Assembly: GCA_032358255.1 (NCBI GenBank)
Contig: JAULBX010016749.1
Location: forward strand, 1 to 64,000
DNA length: 64,000 nucleotides
Origin: Heterotrichella gracilis
Lineage: Eukaryota > Sar > Xanthophyceae > Tribonematales > Xanthonemataceae
Reading direction: 5' to 3'
A program made the position numbers and the translations under genes. The notes below the pieces were generated by a model. That model made no database searches. It worked only from the letters and a program-made list of their open reading frames with translations, and had not been told where the DNA came from. Numbering within the stretch: position 1 is the first letter of the stretch; each line of letters begins with the position of its first letter. Below, one piece after another: positions 12,001 through 23,976 of the stretch.

Positions 12001-14627
12001 TCGAATGATCCATTGCTCCAAGAGAATGACCATATAGCAGATAAATTCTCTCCCAACCAAACCAACTCCGCATGCTCCGTCCCACTTCAGGCCCCCCACA
12101 TCCCCTCCCCGCACCGCACCTCATCGCCCCTGGCCGCAGCCTCTCCTTGAGCTCCGCATGCAGCTTGGACAGCGCCTGCAGGTGGATGCTCACGCTCTCC
12201 TCCACCTTGACGTGCAGCGCGGCAACCTGCTGCTTCAAAGCGTCCACGCTGCCCCCGCACACGCACGTATGGCCAGGTGGAACGGTGGTGGTGGCCTGCA
12301 GACACCATGGTGTGCAGGATGTTTAGGTTAGGAACCATGGAAACGCGTGCAGGGCGTTTGTAAATCCAAAACTGCGGCAAACCAGGATTGCTGAAATAAG
12401 TTAATGAATGCGTGAAAATTTAATTCCGCAACCAATACCAGGATATTTTCACCGAAGTTACCTGTGCATCGAGGAATTAATAAATTAAATGGAGAAAAAA
12501 AGTAACAAGGACATTTTAAATCAAATAAGAAAATTAAACTTCGACAATTTCCAAATATATAACTGGAAGAGCCAGTTAGATTGGGACCTATTGCTGCCCA
12601 TGCATGCATGAGCGCTATTTGAGTGGGTGGGCTCTGGTAGTGAGCATGTGATGCCACCCTGCGGGGCGGAGAGGTGGCGCAGTGCGTTGCCATAGCAAAC
12701 ACCGCAGCGCGCAAGCCAGAAGCGGCGCCCCATCCACCCCCACTCTCACCCACCTGCGCCGCCTCCAACGCAGACAACCTCTCGGTGAGCACCTCCCCCT
12801 GCACCTGCAGCGCCCCCACTGCATCGCCCACCCCCGCCACATCCCGCCCGCATGCATCCACACCATCCCGCGCAGCTGCCACCGCAGCAGCCACCTCCCC
12901 TTCACCGGCCTCCAGCGCGGCCACGCGCCCAGCAATCTCCCCGCACTGCCCCTGCAGGCCGCCGAGGCGGTCAAACAGGGTGTTGAGGTCACCCAGGCGG
13001 ACCGCCTCGGCGGAGAGAAGTCCCAGGTTCGATTCCAGCCGCTCCAGGTTAAATGTCATTTTCTGCTCCAGCTTTTGCACCGCGGCGGTGTCATGGTCAG
13101 CGCCATTGGATCCCCGTCGTTGGGCGGGGAGGGTGGTCATGGGGGTGCAGAACACGTCTGGCGCTGGTGCTGATGTGCGTGGGGTTGGCTGGGGCGTGTG
13201 CGCTGAGGGGGATGGGGTGGGGAAGATGGAATCCAGGCGGGCATTGCATGCTTCCTGTGCTTCCTGGAGGGCGGACACCTGGGCTTCCAGCTGTGCAGTG
13301 CGCGCCTGCTCTGCCACCTGCAGGGGGTGTGAGGGGTCAGGGTGGCAACCGCATATAGTGGGAACCATGCATGCGATCAACGCCATGTGGGGTGGTGGTG
13401 ATGTGGGGTGCCGGGGGATGGCATGCGGCCAGGGTATCTGTATCATGTGGAAGTGGGTGCTTGATCAACTGCTGGTGGGCATGGACGTGCATTTACAGAT
13501 GCTGCAGGCATCCCCATCCTGGCAGGAGAATTCAAACACTCATGCAGTGCAAATTTGTGAGTGAACGTACTACGCTGTTCTGATCCGATGCTTTCTCCAA
13601 CAAACCCAGCACCATTTCTTCAACTGTCGCGTCTCCACAAAGATGCCACACCAAGTGGGATGTGGTAGACGATGAAACAAAAGGGATTTGGGTCCCTTTA
13701 ATAAAAGCCAGGACATGGCAATGGTGGTCAGCACAACCACCTCCCTGCCCCCACTGCGCCGCTCACCAGGAGGTACATCAGCGCTGCATCCGCCATTCTG
13801 GAGCCCTGGACCGCCTCCTGCAGCCGCTGTTGACTGGCCTGCTGCTCCACCCGCACACCCCGCTTGAGCTGACTGAAGGCATGCAGCAGGGGGGTCCCTT
13901 CGAGGCCGCCTGGGATGGTTGTGATGGAGGGTGCTGTGGTGGTGGGTGCAGAGGCTGGCCGATCCTGCTGCAGGTGGCGCTGCTTGGTGGCTGCGGAGGT
14001 CTCTATGCGGAGCTCTGCCAAGGTGCCCTGTAGGGGGAATGGCCAGCGGGGTGTGGTGTGGCGCAGCTGGTGCGACTGTGGGAGTGGAGAAGGCACGGCT
14101 AGGCAATCCACTTTGTGGAAATAGGTATTCCGCAAGGACAGTAGACATTGTGTTGCTACTTGTGGCCATGGTCAGGGTTACTGACAGCACTTAATGTGCG
14201 TTGTGCAACTGTTGACCATGAGATGCTGTGTGGGAACCCTGAGCAAGGATTTTCCTTACCTGTACAGTTCCCAGCAGCTGCTGCAACTCGGTCTTGGCCT
14301 GGTGTATGCTGCGGTCGTAGTGGGAAGATAGCGCCTGCGCCGCGCCAGACAGAGTGATCATGATGTTAGTGGAGCGGTTGTATGTCCCAGTATGCCCTGC
14401 CCACCTAACTATGCCCTGGTCCAACAGGTCCAACTTTACAACAAGCAGCCCAGAGAGATTGTAGGCAGTACAGCACTTACTGGTGAGTTTGTGTGCACAT
14501 TTTCCTTCCCCTCACAGCTGCCCTCTGGCACCAAGTCTGGGGTAGTGCGCTTGAAGGGGTGAAGGTTCCTATCTGTCGCTTGGAGCGTTTCCCACAGTTG
14601 TTGCCGCCACATCTCAGCTATGCCAAC
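9016..14627 (-). CDS. Long coiled-coil protein (10 exons, 5' end uncertain)
   Basis: Exons in transcript order: 14481-14627, 14260-14334, 13767-14027, 12754-13317, 12120-12295, 11523-11856, 11068-11226, 10511-10747, 9489-10236, 9016-9143. Phases join without a break to give 942 aa, ending in AAVRRMRA and TGA at 9016. Nearly every exon is predicted coiled coil rich in Leu, Glu, Gln and Ala. The 748-nt exon carries about nine copies of a 14-residue double heptad such as LKTLAQGQEGLATE. Pro/Ser/Thr-rich breaks occur in the 13 kb exon. There are no membrane segments or catalytic motifs. A structural or scaffolding role (cytoskeleton, flagellum, nuclear envelope) is possible but nothing names it. 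The true ATG was not found; the exons at 16608-17406 could supply it. Confidence 0.7.
9830..10190 (-). repeat. 42-nt tandem repeat encoding a 14-residue double heptad
   Basis: About nine head-to-tail units encode [LV]KxLxQGxxGLxxE. Examples are LKALQQGQHDLSAK, VDTLQQGQEGLAAE, VKTLEQGHQGLSAE and VKALEQRQQGLAVQ. The period of exactly two heptads keeps the coiled-coil register. The QG at a fixed place in each unit is unusual for a canonical coiled coil. Confidence 0.85.
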
Positions 14628-16607
14628 CTGTGCGTGGTAAAGTGATAAAGTGGGTTTACTGCCTAAACCGTCCAGTCAGTGGACTGATAATCAGTGGGTT
14701 GTGACTACAACTGACAGGTTGAGTGTGTTGGACAACCCATCAAACGGATGATGGGTGGGAAACACACCCAAGACTTCCGGCACGCCACTCCCTAGTATAG
14801 CAGGATGAAGGACTGAGACTTGTCTCAACGTTCGCTTGGGGAGTAGGCTGAAGGCCTCTCTGACCAGGCGTGGAACAGTGTAACCCACTTGACAAGTAAA
14901 AAGTGGTCCATGCAGCTAAGCTTGTGATAGGGCGTACAAAAGGCAAGAAAACAAGCACCCAAGGATTATTCCCCGCAAAACAGTAACCACAACCGTTCCG
15001 AAGCCGATCTGCACTCCCGCCGTATTGATCAACACTCACTTTTTCTTACATGCAAGCGTGGGAAGTGCCCTTGACAGACTTCAGTGCACTTCAGTCGACA
15101 GTCTGTTGCGCTTTCCCTCTGCAGTGACTAGTTTTACTACATTGTAAAACTGTTGAACTAGTTTCTCCCTGCGTTGTCCCTCAGCAGGTGAACTGCTTTC
15201 TGAAGGAACAGGTGGGCATTGCCGGTCAAAGGCAGGCAAAATGGTAGAAGGCCGTTTATGTTAATCACTGGTGAAGCACTTGTTTACGAATGAGGTGTTT
15301 GTGCGTTTTCCTTTATCGATAACTGTTTTGCCAAGACAGAACAACAAAAACTCCTGGTCCGTTGACCAGACCATGGAAAATGATATGATCCGAGAAAACG
15401 AGTGAGTCACCTTTTACAATTAAAATCTTTAACTTGAGAAGTTGACGCCCTTGACTCAATACATGATACAGCTTTTGACCAGGCAACTTCTCAAGTTCTC
15501 AAGGCTTGAGAACTTGAGAAGTTGCCTGGTCAAAAGCTGTATCATATATTGATATCACTTACATCCTGTGCCTCACCACGGCTACAGCGGGACTCGCGAC
15601 AAGTGTCTGCCTGCCTCCCAAGTCTGGGGCCAAGGGCTGGGACATGATGGACCCAGAGATATCAAAGTGCTACAGTATGCTGCCAGCTATCTTTGTGCTG
15701 GGCACAGTCAACCTTATTTACATGCATTTTAGCGACACAGCAGTCTGTCCTATATGACTTGTGCCAACTAGCCCTGTCCCGGCACTGCTTATACCATCGT
15801 TGCACCGACGGTGTCTACGCAGCAAATCACATAACGCCAGGTCAGCCCTAGTGACTCTGGGCCTCCCTCAGCACGCTGCCCTATTGTACTACCAAACAGT
15901 TGTCACGATTGGGTATTCTATTCTCTGACATGCGTCCAACATGCCTTGCAATCGGAGCCTGAGTTCACTGAGCCTAGTAGAAATAGCCGCTAGAAAAGGC
16001 TTTGCAATTGCATTTTCTAGCAAAACTTGCACAGGAAATTGGTTAGAAATTGGTCAACCCTTGACACCCCACACATTGCCCTTCTAGCATTCAGCAACAG
16101 CTCAGTCAGCAGCAGCATCCCAGTCAGCAGCTCCCTAGCTGCAACGGCAGATGAAACGAGCACCTGCGGTGGTGGGCAAGCCCAGCTCAGGGGCTGTGCT
16201 GACACGTGAGCACGAGGGCACGCGACACAAACCAACAAAGAACAAGCGCACAAACAGCAACATGTGTACTTTGCAAAACCAAGTAGGTCCCCAGAGGGCA
16301 AAACGTAAGATAGTTATAACAGGTGGGACAACAGACCCCGAAAACCCTGCAGTTCAAACCCTAAAATTTCAAACCTACATTCATGAGCAAAGCTTGGACC
16401 CTCCTATCAATGTGGGTGCCAGGAGCTCGAGCTTGGAGACATCCTTAGCAAGGCCTTGCCTCCCTGGGACATAAGTGACTGTGCTGTCAAGTGGATGATG
16501 CAATCAAACAGTGCCCAACAATGGGGGTTGCAACAATGTAGAGTAGCAGTGTCCTAACTCAGGAACAGGACCAGCTGTACTCCAACAGGGGAATACTCAC
16601 CGCACCT
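14628..16607. other. Spacer or long intron with a perfect-type hairpin
   Basis: There is no supported exon in this stretch. It is either intergenic or one intron of the coiled-coil gene. It contains the 97-nt inverted repeat at 15456-15552. A Leu-rich open segment at 16075-16163 (minus) has splice-like ends, but its phase does not fit the neighbours. Confidence 0.4.
15456..15552. repeat. Near-perfect 97-nt inverted repeat (hairpin)
   Basis: Two 48-nt arms (15456-15503 and 15505-15552) are reverse complements with a single mismatch (15462/15546) and a one-base loop at 15504. The arms themselves contain short repeats of the type AACTTGAGAAGTTG, which also occurs just outside at 15431. The structure could form a cruciform, or if transcribed a long dsRNA stem. 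Confidence 0.95.
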
Positions 16608-17406
16608 TCACACGGGAGCTGTCCCCACGAACCCGGCAAAGGCGCGCCGTCGGAGTGGCAAGGGGTCTCCCTGCTGCCCAAAAGTAACCCCGTACACGCC
16701 TTCAAGGGCGTTCAATGCCTGGGCGGTCATTGTGCTCAGGGCCTTCCGGGTTGCTGGGAAGTGGGCCTGCAGAAAGATGACATATTGTTGCTTCAGTTGT
16801 GTCAAAGGCCAAAGCCAGGAACGTATTCCCTAGACGCAGACAAGAGAATCACATATGCTGATGAAAGCATTTGAAGCTTTGTCGGTGGGAGGGCCCCGAT
16901 TGGAAGGCTGCCGTTTGGGCCTTCCACTCGGAGCGGCTGGAGGAGGCATTTGGGGGTGTTGGCATATGCGTTTCCTTTTCGGACTTGGCTGTTGTATGTG
17001 AGGCTGTCCCTCATACCCAGCCAAACTCTCACTCCCTGATGCACGTTGTTCACAGCAGTCGTCAGACCTCCAAGCTGCTGCTGAACCACGTCCATGGCGT
17101 CGAGCACAGGCATCCAATCAGCGTCTGCATACGAGTAAAGAAAGAGAGGTCTCAGCAGGTGCAGTTGTTGCACTCCCCAAGACGTGGAACATGTAATGCA
17201 AGCAGTTGGTTCATGGACCACGAAAACAGGAGTCTCAGCAACCAGTTGCAGTACTTGCCAAACCCCAAACACGTGGAACTTGTAAAACAAGCAGTTGGGT
17301 CCGTGGAACAACTTGGCGACGAACACCACTCCAGTGCAAGGAATGGCAACATACCTGCGCCGGCGTTGACCATGGTTGTCACCGATTGTGGTAGGTAGTT
17401 CGCCAT
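16608..17406 (-). CDS. Small 3-exon gene, or 5' end of the coiled-coil gene
   Basis: Exons 17355-17406, 17033-17124 and 16608-16766 join in phase to 100 aa. The ATG is at 17406 in a good context (aaccATGG). The protein begins MANYLPQSVTTMVNAGADAD and continues with helix-forming segments (VLDAMDVVQQQL, TMTAQALNALEGVYGV), with no signal peptide. The frame stops at TGA 16608. A consensus donor (gtgagt) lies about 12 bases beyond the stop, which suggests the last exon may be meant to splice on into the coiled-coil gene downstream on the same strand. In that case the stop would be an assembly error or mutation. I do not recognise the protein. Confidence 0.4.
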
Positions 17407-19723
17407 GGTTCCAGTGCAAAGGTAAGCAGCAATTGAAACCGTTCCTCTCAATCCACAGGTGCAGCCGAAAGGTCCTGTCCACAACGAAATTCCACAGGAG
17501 CCTTCTGAGGAGGAGAGAAACCTGAGATGGGGTTATATACAAAAGGAACCCTTGGCAAGGGCCTTGCATGCATGCATAAACGACCCATCGAGAATCAGAC
17601 AATATCTCTGCACTTGCTTCCGTCAAAAGTTCTGGTACAACAAGTCCCTTGCAGCTTGTATCCACTGAAGCAATCCCAGTCCTACTGCACATCTCCAGGT
17701 CCTCCCCCATAACGACTCCTTTATTACCCAGAAGGTACCCTCTGCCACTGGCCAGACACTCTCAGAGAGTACAGTAGTCAGGTCCCAGCCCGCAAATTGG
17801 TAGACTGAACTAAGTGCATTGTACTGTGATTCTAGCACAGCCCCTCGTGAGGGTTCTATGACCGCGCCCAGGAAGGTATACGAGAGTGATTATGTGCAAG
17901 AGAGCCAGCGCATGCATATGCTGTCACGGCTGCCCCTGCGTGTCAGCGGTTGCACTGCATCGTGCTGAACGATAGTACTGTATTTTTACCTACAGGCTTG
18001 AGCCTGTGGTCGTGCCCAGGTCGTGCGAAACTTGGGGAGCCCAAGTCCTCCCAGATGGTTTCCCGCCATTACGTGGACTGAACTTGATGGATGGGTTGGG
18101 TTTGCGCTTCCATCAGTTGTGTGGGGTTTGTGTATGGAGCACGTATCGCTGCTTTGTCCAAGCTAAGCTTCCAAAGCACCTACCCCTGGCACACATTATC
18201 CCACCCCCCACCCACTAGTCAAGGGCATGACGAGCAACGCAGAGTTGGGGCACTTCAGGAGGAGGACTGATTAAGTTCTGGGACTTATGGTTTAGGGTGT
18301 TGGAGGTGCGAGTGCAATTTGGGTATGTTATCCCAGAGGTGCAGTTGATATCCTGGATGCACTTCACCAGTTGGCAGCAAGACCAGGGCAGTGATGTTTG
18401 ACGGTGGATGCAGCGCATTGTATCTCAGAGTGGGGCATGACTTCCGGGGAGTGGTGAGGACTTGGGATTGATGTAGGGTTTGGAGTGCACGGAACAGCCG
18501 CTGCGTCTAGAGTCTAGTCCCTGGACAAAGACTCGAACAGGCTTTGGCCAGAAGTGATCATATCATGGTGAGGTACAGTACTTACAACAGAAGGCTTGGT
18601 CAACGATTACAGTCCTGGTATGGACTTAGCAGTCGGTGTTTGATTATCCCAGCTCAACAATACCAGCTGGGTGATATCGTATACAGGTATGATAATCCTA
18701 GGAGAGGCTTGCCAACAACCCCTGAAAAAGCAAGTAAACCCCCGCAAGACACACATGAACATGCTACGGTGGTAGTGTTGACGTGCTGCCTGATAAGCAG
18801 TGTCAGCCAACAGCACTTGCTCCCCGGTATAGCGCCAAGTGGCAGCCAACCCGCTTAGGCATGAACTTGCGGCACCAGCATCGGAAAAAAGCGTGCTGAC
18901 TTCCTACGCATAATACAATTGCCACTAGCCCTGCCTAACCAAAACGCGGGAAAGTACACATACACACACCGGGAAGGAGCCACCGCCCAAGCTCCAGAAA
19001 ACCACAACCAGGCTCCACGTACTCAGGAAAAAAGGTAAGTAAGTTACGCTCCATATGTTTGCACCAGCTATCTGCCTGCATGTGCCATGCGTGGGCACAG
19101 ACGCACGTCCCATAGGGTAGTAAGAAACCCTATAACGCCTATTCTACGCCTCGTGGTCCAAAAACACCAGGTCAACTGCTGTGCCCTGGGGGTTGCATCG
19201 GCAGGGCGACGCAACGGGAACATGGTACAAGCATGGATGGCACTGGAAAAGTGGTGGGGGCGGGGCAGGTTCAACGGTGCGGCCCGTCAACAACATGAAA
19301 TGGTGTGGCAGTGCCGGCTAGCAGCAAAGACCGGAGCAGACCAAGTGTGCACGTGAGAAGTGTGTTGCTGCCCTGATATCCCAGAGGATGCTGCTGGAAT
19401 GCGTACCCACCCACAGCTAGGCGCACCCCAGGCCCCCACTGCTCGGCAAAAACAACGCTGCCTACCCTGCTGCAACTGCAGTAAGCGCTGGGATCAGCTC
19501 CTGTTCCCGCTGCCTGTGTGTCACAAGCACACATACCCCACTGGCGCCAGGGAGACTAGAATATGACTCGTCCCCCTGCTGGCGCCACGCCGCCCTCCCC
19601 AGCAGCGCGCGCACAACCCCCCTTGGCAGCAGCCCCACGTGGTCACGCACCTCCTCCCCCACCCCCCACCCCCAGCACCGCGTGCAGGTGCGCTGCGCCC
19701 CCACTGGCGCGCGCGCCTACGCC
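17407..19723. other. Intergenic region without a recognisable gene
   Basis: This lies upstream of the 17406 start and downstream of the PP2A subunit stop. The six frames give only short, non-conserved segments, and I see no exon with a plausible protein motif. Confidence 0.4.
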
Positions 19724-22700
19724 TCATCCCACGCTGATGCCGCTCTCCTCCATGTACTCCACCGTCCTCTTGGCCGCGCTGGCTGCTTCGTGCACCGCCT
19801 GCCACTGGCGGTTCAGCCGCTCCCGGTCCAGGACCACGTGTGTCTGCACCAAGGGGTGGGGCACTCAGTGGGGTAAAGGATGACCCACCCACCGGCCTTG
19901 ACGCCCACCGGGATGCATTGCTCCGTCAATTCAACTACGTCAAGCAGTTCTTGTACTATTATATTCCAAAAGCGTCGATGATTTTTTGGCAACCAGGCGC
20001 TGCCTACTACACGCTGCTGTCCTGAAATGGCATCTATGCACTGCAATGAGCAGCTGTTAGAGACAACAGCAGTCTGCTCAAGGAGCGTAGGCCAACCACA
20101 GGCAGCCGATTAAAACCCACACTGCCTGTTCTATATTTGAGCTTCCCCAACCCACGTCCAAGGTCCACGTCCTGCTGCCTGCACTCCCGGCATAAACGCA
20201 TCACCCCACATTGCTGGTACAGCTAGGGCCTCCTCGCCTGCCATGCACACCCCATCCACCATCCTGCTGCTTGCAGCCCTGCCACAGCCCTAACTGCTTT
20301 TGTGCAAGCGCGTAACAAGCTCGACCGACACGCATCCACCTGGGGTCTCACACCCCAGTCCCTCGCTGCACATCCAGGCATAGTTGCGCTCCCCGTCCAG
20401 CTATGGTTTCATGCCCCAGTCCCTAGGTGCACCACCGTCCGTAAACTGCTGGCCCTACCTCGTGCTCCTCGTACTGCCGCTTGCAGTCCTCGTACAGCTG
20501 CGCGTCCATGTCCTGGAACATCTTGCGCACGTTGCAGGTGAGGCCGTGCACCGCGGGGTTCCAGTGGTTGCGCGCGTTGCGCTCCAGCGCGCCAAAGACC
20601 AGCGGCAGCACGTGGTGCCGGTGCTGGGCCACCAGGCTCACGATGTACTCGTTATTCCACAGGAACAGGGAGCGCTCAGCCACCTGCAGGAGAGGCAAGG
20701 GGTGGGTGGCGGGGGCTGCTTGGCTGCGGCTGGAGCTGCAGGAGCAGCGAGGGCAGTTTTGAACGTGGCGCGGTGCTGTGTGATGCCAAGAGAAGGGGTG
20801 GTGTGGTGTGGTGTGAAGAGCACAGCTTTTTGCTTGCCCCCAGGTGGTGCCATGTGGTTCTATTGTAGCGCGCAAGCGTTCACCAGTGTCAAGTGAGGCG
20901 TTGGTTGTGAATGTGCTTTATGCCGCTGTGGTGAGTATTCGAGGAGTGCTGCAAGAAATGGACTGCAGGGCGCAGGTTGACCGCAACCTGCATGCATGCA
21001 TACCTGGAAGTGCGAGCTGTTGAGGCACCTGGCTATTTGCCTGAAGAGTGGGCCCATCACCTTGGCAAACTCTTGCGCCTGCAAAGTTGGGGTTCCGTCA
21101 GCAACCCCCCATGCCCAACACACAGGGAAAACCTGTTTTGTCTTTCAAGTGACTGGTTGATGCTCGGGTACGGCGTTTTCCCCTCTTTGAACTTTACCAC
21201 TGTCGTCGGCATATGGTGCACCACCTCCACATAAGAAAAAGCTGTAACCCGTATGTGCGCACAGCTTGCTGAAGTGAAATTCAAAAGGATATCCCAGCCT
21301 GGGCCCCAGGCCACCTGCCACATCTCTGTTATACCAGTACCTGCGTCAGCTCCAAAATCTCCTCCAGCTCGCTCAGGTACAGCACCTCCTTTTGGCTATT
21401 GGTCACCGGCCAGAACTTGAGCAGCTGCAGCAGCACAGGCTCCGCAAGCTTGGGGTCCTTCTCAATGAACTGCACATCCAGAGGTGGTTTTCAGTTCAGG
21501 TATGATATCGTGGCGAGAGATGTGGAGATAAGATTGGCACGAGGGATGATTGTGAGCCCAATCAGTGCCACCTTGTCGCGACCGGTTGTGCAGGTGGGCA
21601 GATGCACAGTGGGCTGAAGGTCAAGCAGGTCCGCTTACCTGGGTGACGCAGTAGGCTAGTTGCTGGTGGTACATTGCCATGCACTTGGGCTTGTGAAGGG
21701 GCATAAGGGCCTTGGTCAGGAACGTCTGCACAAACAAACGGCAGCGCAATTCAGTGCTGAAGCGTTGAACAGGTCAAGGGGCAACAAACAGCATAAGCCG
21801 CCTCTTGGGTCACAGCTTTATTCCTTTGTGTACCTTGTGCTCTTCCTTCAGCGGCAGTGCAAACCCGTTGATGATGCTCCCCAAGATTTCCAGCAGCTCT
21901 GCAATGCCGTTGAACCTCTCCGTCTCAAAGATGAACCGGTAGAACACGTTGTTGATGGCCTTCCGCACAAACGGCCGGTGCACCATGAACTTGCCGTAGA
22001 TCCGGTGCAGGATGGTCTTGAGGTAGTCCCGCTCCCGGGGGTCCTCTGAGTCAAAGAGCTCCAGCAGGCGCAGCACAAAGCTCTGGTCTATAAACTTCTT
22101 GGCAATCTTGACATCAGTGTCGTTGGACACCACGTAGCGCAGCAGGAACTCGTACACGATCTGCATGCAGGCCACCAGGAGGTTAGGCCTGTGGGGGGGA
22201 TAGGGGCAGGGCACCCTGCAAGCACTGGGGGGGTGTGAATGTGGCCATTACCTGCAGGTGGGGCCAGGCAGGCTCCAGGGCTGGCTCCTCCTCATCAGGG
22301 TCAAAGCTGTCCTGGTCATGGCCCTTGGAGGGTGGCAGGCCCCGGAAGAGGTTGACCCCCAGCATGAACATGATGTCCTCTGACACTGCCTCCGAGAACT
22401 TGCCAGTCCCGCTGTTGACGTAGTCCACCAGCTCCAGCAGCGTCTGGCGCTTGATTTCCTTCTCCCGCACGCTCCGTGTCTGGTCCGTGAAGTCGAACGT
22501 AAAGCTGCAGATGTGGAGCTTCTGGATGAACAGGCTCTGCTTTTCCTGGGCTGGCACCTCCCTGAAACTAGGCAGGGGCTCCGAGTAGTGTTCCCTCATT
22601 GACTGTTCCGATAGGTCTGGCAAGGGGGGCTTTGATGGCGAGGCCTGGGTGGCATTCTGCGAGCCACGCGGGTTGCCGGGCTGCTTGTTGTGCAGGGTCG

Positions 22701-22812
22701 CTCCGGAGGTGGATAAGGATGTCTTGCTGTTTCCGGAGCTGGTGGGTTGGTCGTCCTTCTGTGAGGGTGTCCGGTTTCTCCCTGTAAACTTCTGTTTCAT
22801 GCTGCGTAACAT
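19724..22812 (-). CDS. PPP2R5: PP2A regulatory subunit B' (B56 family), 7 exons, complete
   Basis: B56 subunits are HEAT-repeat solenoids that direct PP2A to its substrates by binding LxxIxE motifs. Exons in order: 22252-22812, 21834-22160, 21639-21725, 21341-21469, 21004-21078, 20459-20683, 19724-19843. Every intron is phase 0 and the product is 507 aa, within the family range. After a basic, Ser-rich disordered tail (about 75 aa) the B56 core reads without gaps. Signature segments include [62 protein letters not shown] and [17 protein letters not shown]. The start is ATG at 22812, giving MLRSMKQKF; a second ATG lies four codons on. The C-terminal exon is a short charged helix ([14 protein letters not shown]...). 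Confidence 0.94.
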
Positions 22813-23976
22813 TGTGTGTCTCCCCACAAAAGCTAGTTCATCGCGCTAGCCAGTCATCAGGTTCGCGCGTGTGCTGGTGTCATGCAGGAAACACCCCTCA
22901 GCAAACAGCCACCACCATCTACATTCGGTGCTGGGATTCAGCCAATGGAAAGGGTATGCCTGTAACCACGCGGGTACAGCCACTTGCAGTCACGCATACT
23001 TGATTCAAAACCCCATACTACTTGGCAAAGAGAGGCCACGGGTGAAAAGACTGCCAGCCAAACCCTAGTTGGTCGTCATCAGCAATGCCTTCAGAAGCCT
23101 CGCATCACCCCAACCGTAATGAGAGACGTGGTGACACTGTTGGCAATTGCATGCGCACAAAAACAAACGTGCTTCGCGCAAGGCCCAACCAATCGCACGG
23201 GTTGAAACTTCTTTTCCAGGCTTTGTTGTTTTGCCTGTGTATCGCCCCGAAAAGGCCAAGCTTTGGATATCCTCTCGCCCCGTTTCATTCTCAGATTCCC
23301 TCCCTTATTTTTCACAACATGGGCACAAAATACAAGCATTTTGGAATCAGCTAAAAAGGCATTTCATGGTGGTGGAGTTGAAATCTTGCAGCGGAGTCTT
23401 TTTGTTATGTGTGTGACATTTTCCTCTACAGATCTGCATCGTTTGTTTGCAGTACCGGCAATGGACTCTCGGAGAAGCGACTAGGGCAGACGACTGGCCA
23501 ACCGTTCAAAAGAAAAAGTATTTAAGAGAAACCGCACATGGGCTAAAATGCACAAAGAATCTCTGGCATGATCTACAATGGCCAGACTTTGGACAAAACC
23601 AACATGACATGTGCGGCGTCTATGACGCACTGTCCAGTTGTGCAACAGAGGTGGAGGTGGTGTTCACTTCCCACGCACACCCCAACCCCAATATCGACCC
23701 CATGCGCCACGCTCCTGCACCCTCACAGCAACGCCACAGCGCCCCTTGCAACGCCGGATGCCATTCCAACGTCACCGCCATCCCCCGCACACTTTGGCCA
23801 CTTGGTGGGCTGGCTTGCACTCCCAACATCGCGAAGGGATAGTGTCACCGCAACTGGAACCCCAACTCACCAGCTCACTGCCACCTGGCAGCACATGCAT
23901 ACAGCCAGATGCAAATCGTCCACGGCTGGCGCCACCCAGCGCACCACCTCAGCTTGCCACCTGGCGCCACCCCAGC
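22813..23976. other. Spacer: PP2A promoter side, ABCI12 3' side
   Basis: This separates two minus-strand genes and should contain the promoter of the B56 gene (near 22.8-23.3 kb) and the 3' UTR of the ABCI12-like gene. No conserved reading frame is visible. The stretch 23878-24010 repeats a short CCACCTGGC(A/G)-type motif several times. Confidence 0.4.

Noticed and set aside
16075-16163. Leu-rich minus-strand exon (VLVSSAVAARELLTGMLLL...) between the coiled-coil gene and its possible 5' part
   Set aside because: It has a good acceptor, but its length leaves phase 2, which does not fit the phase-0 start of the next exon, and the donor is poor.
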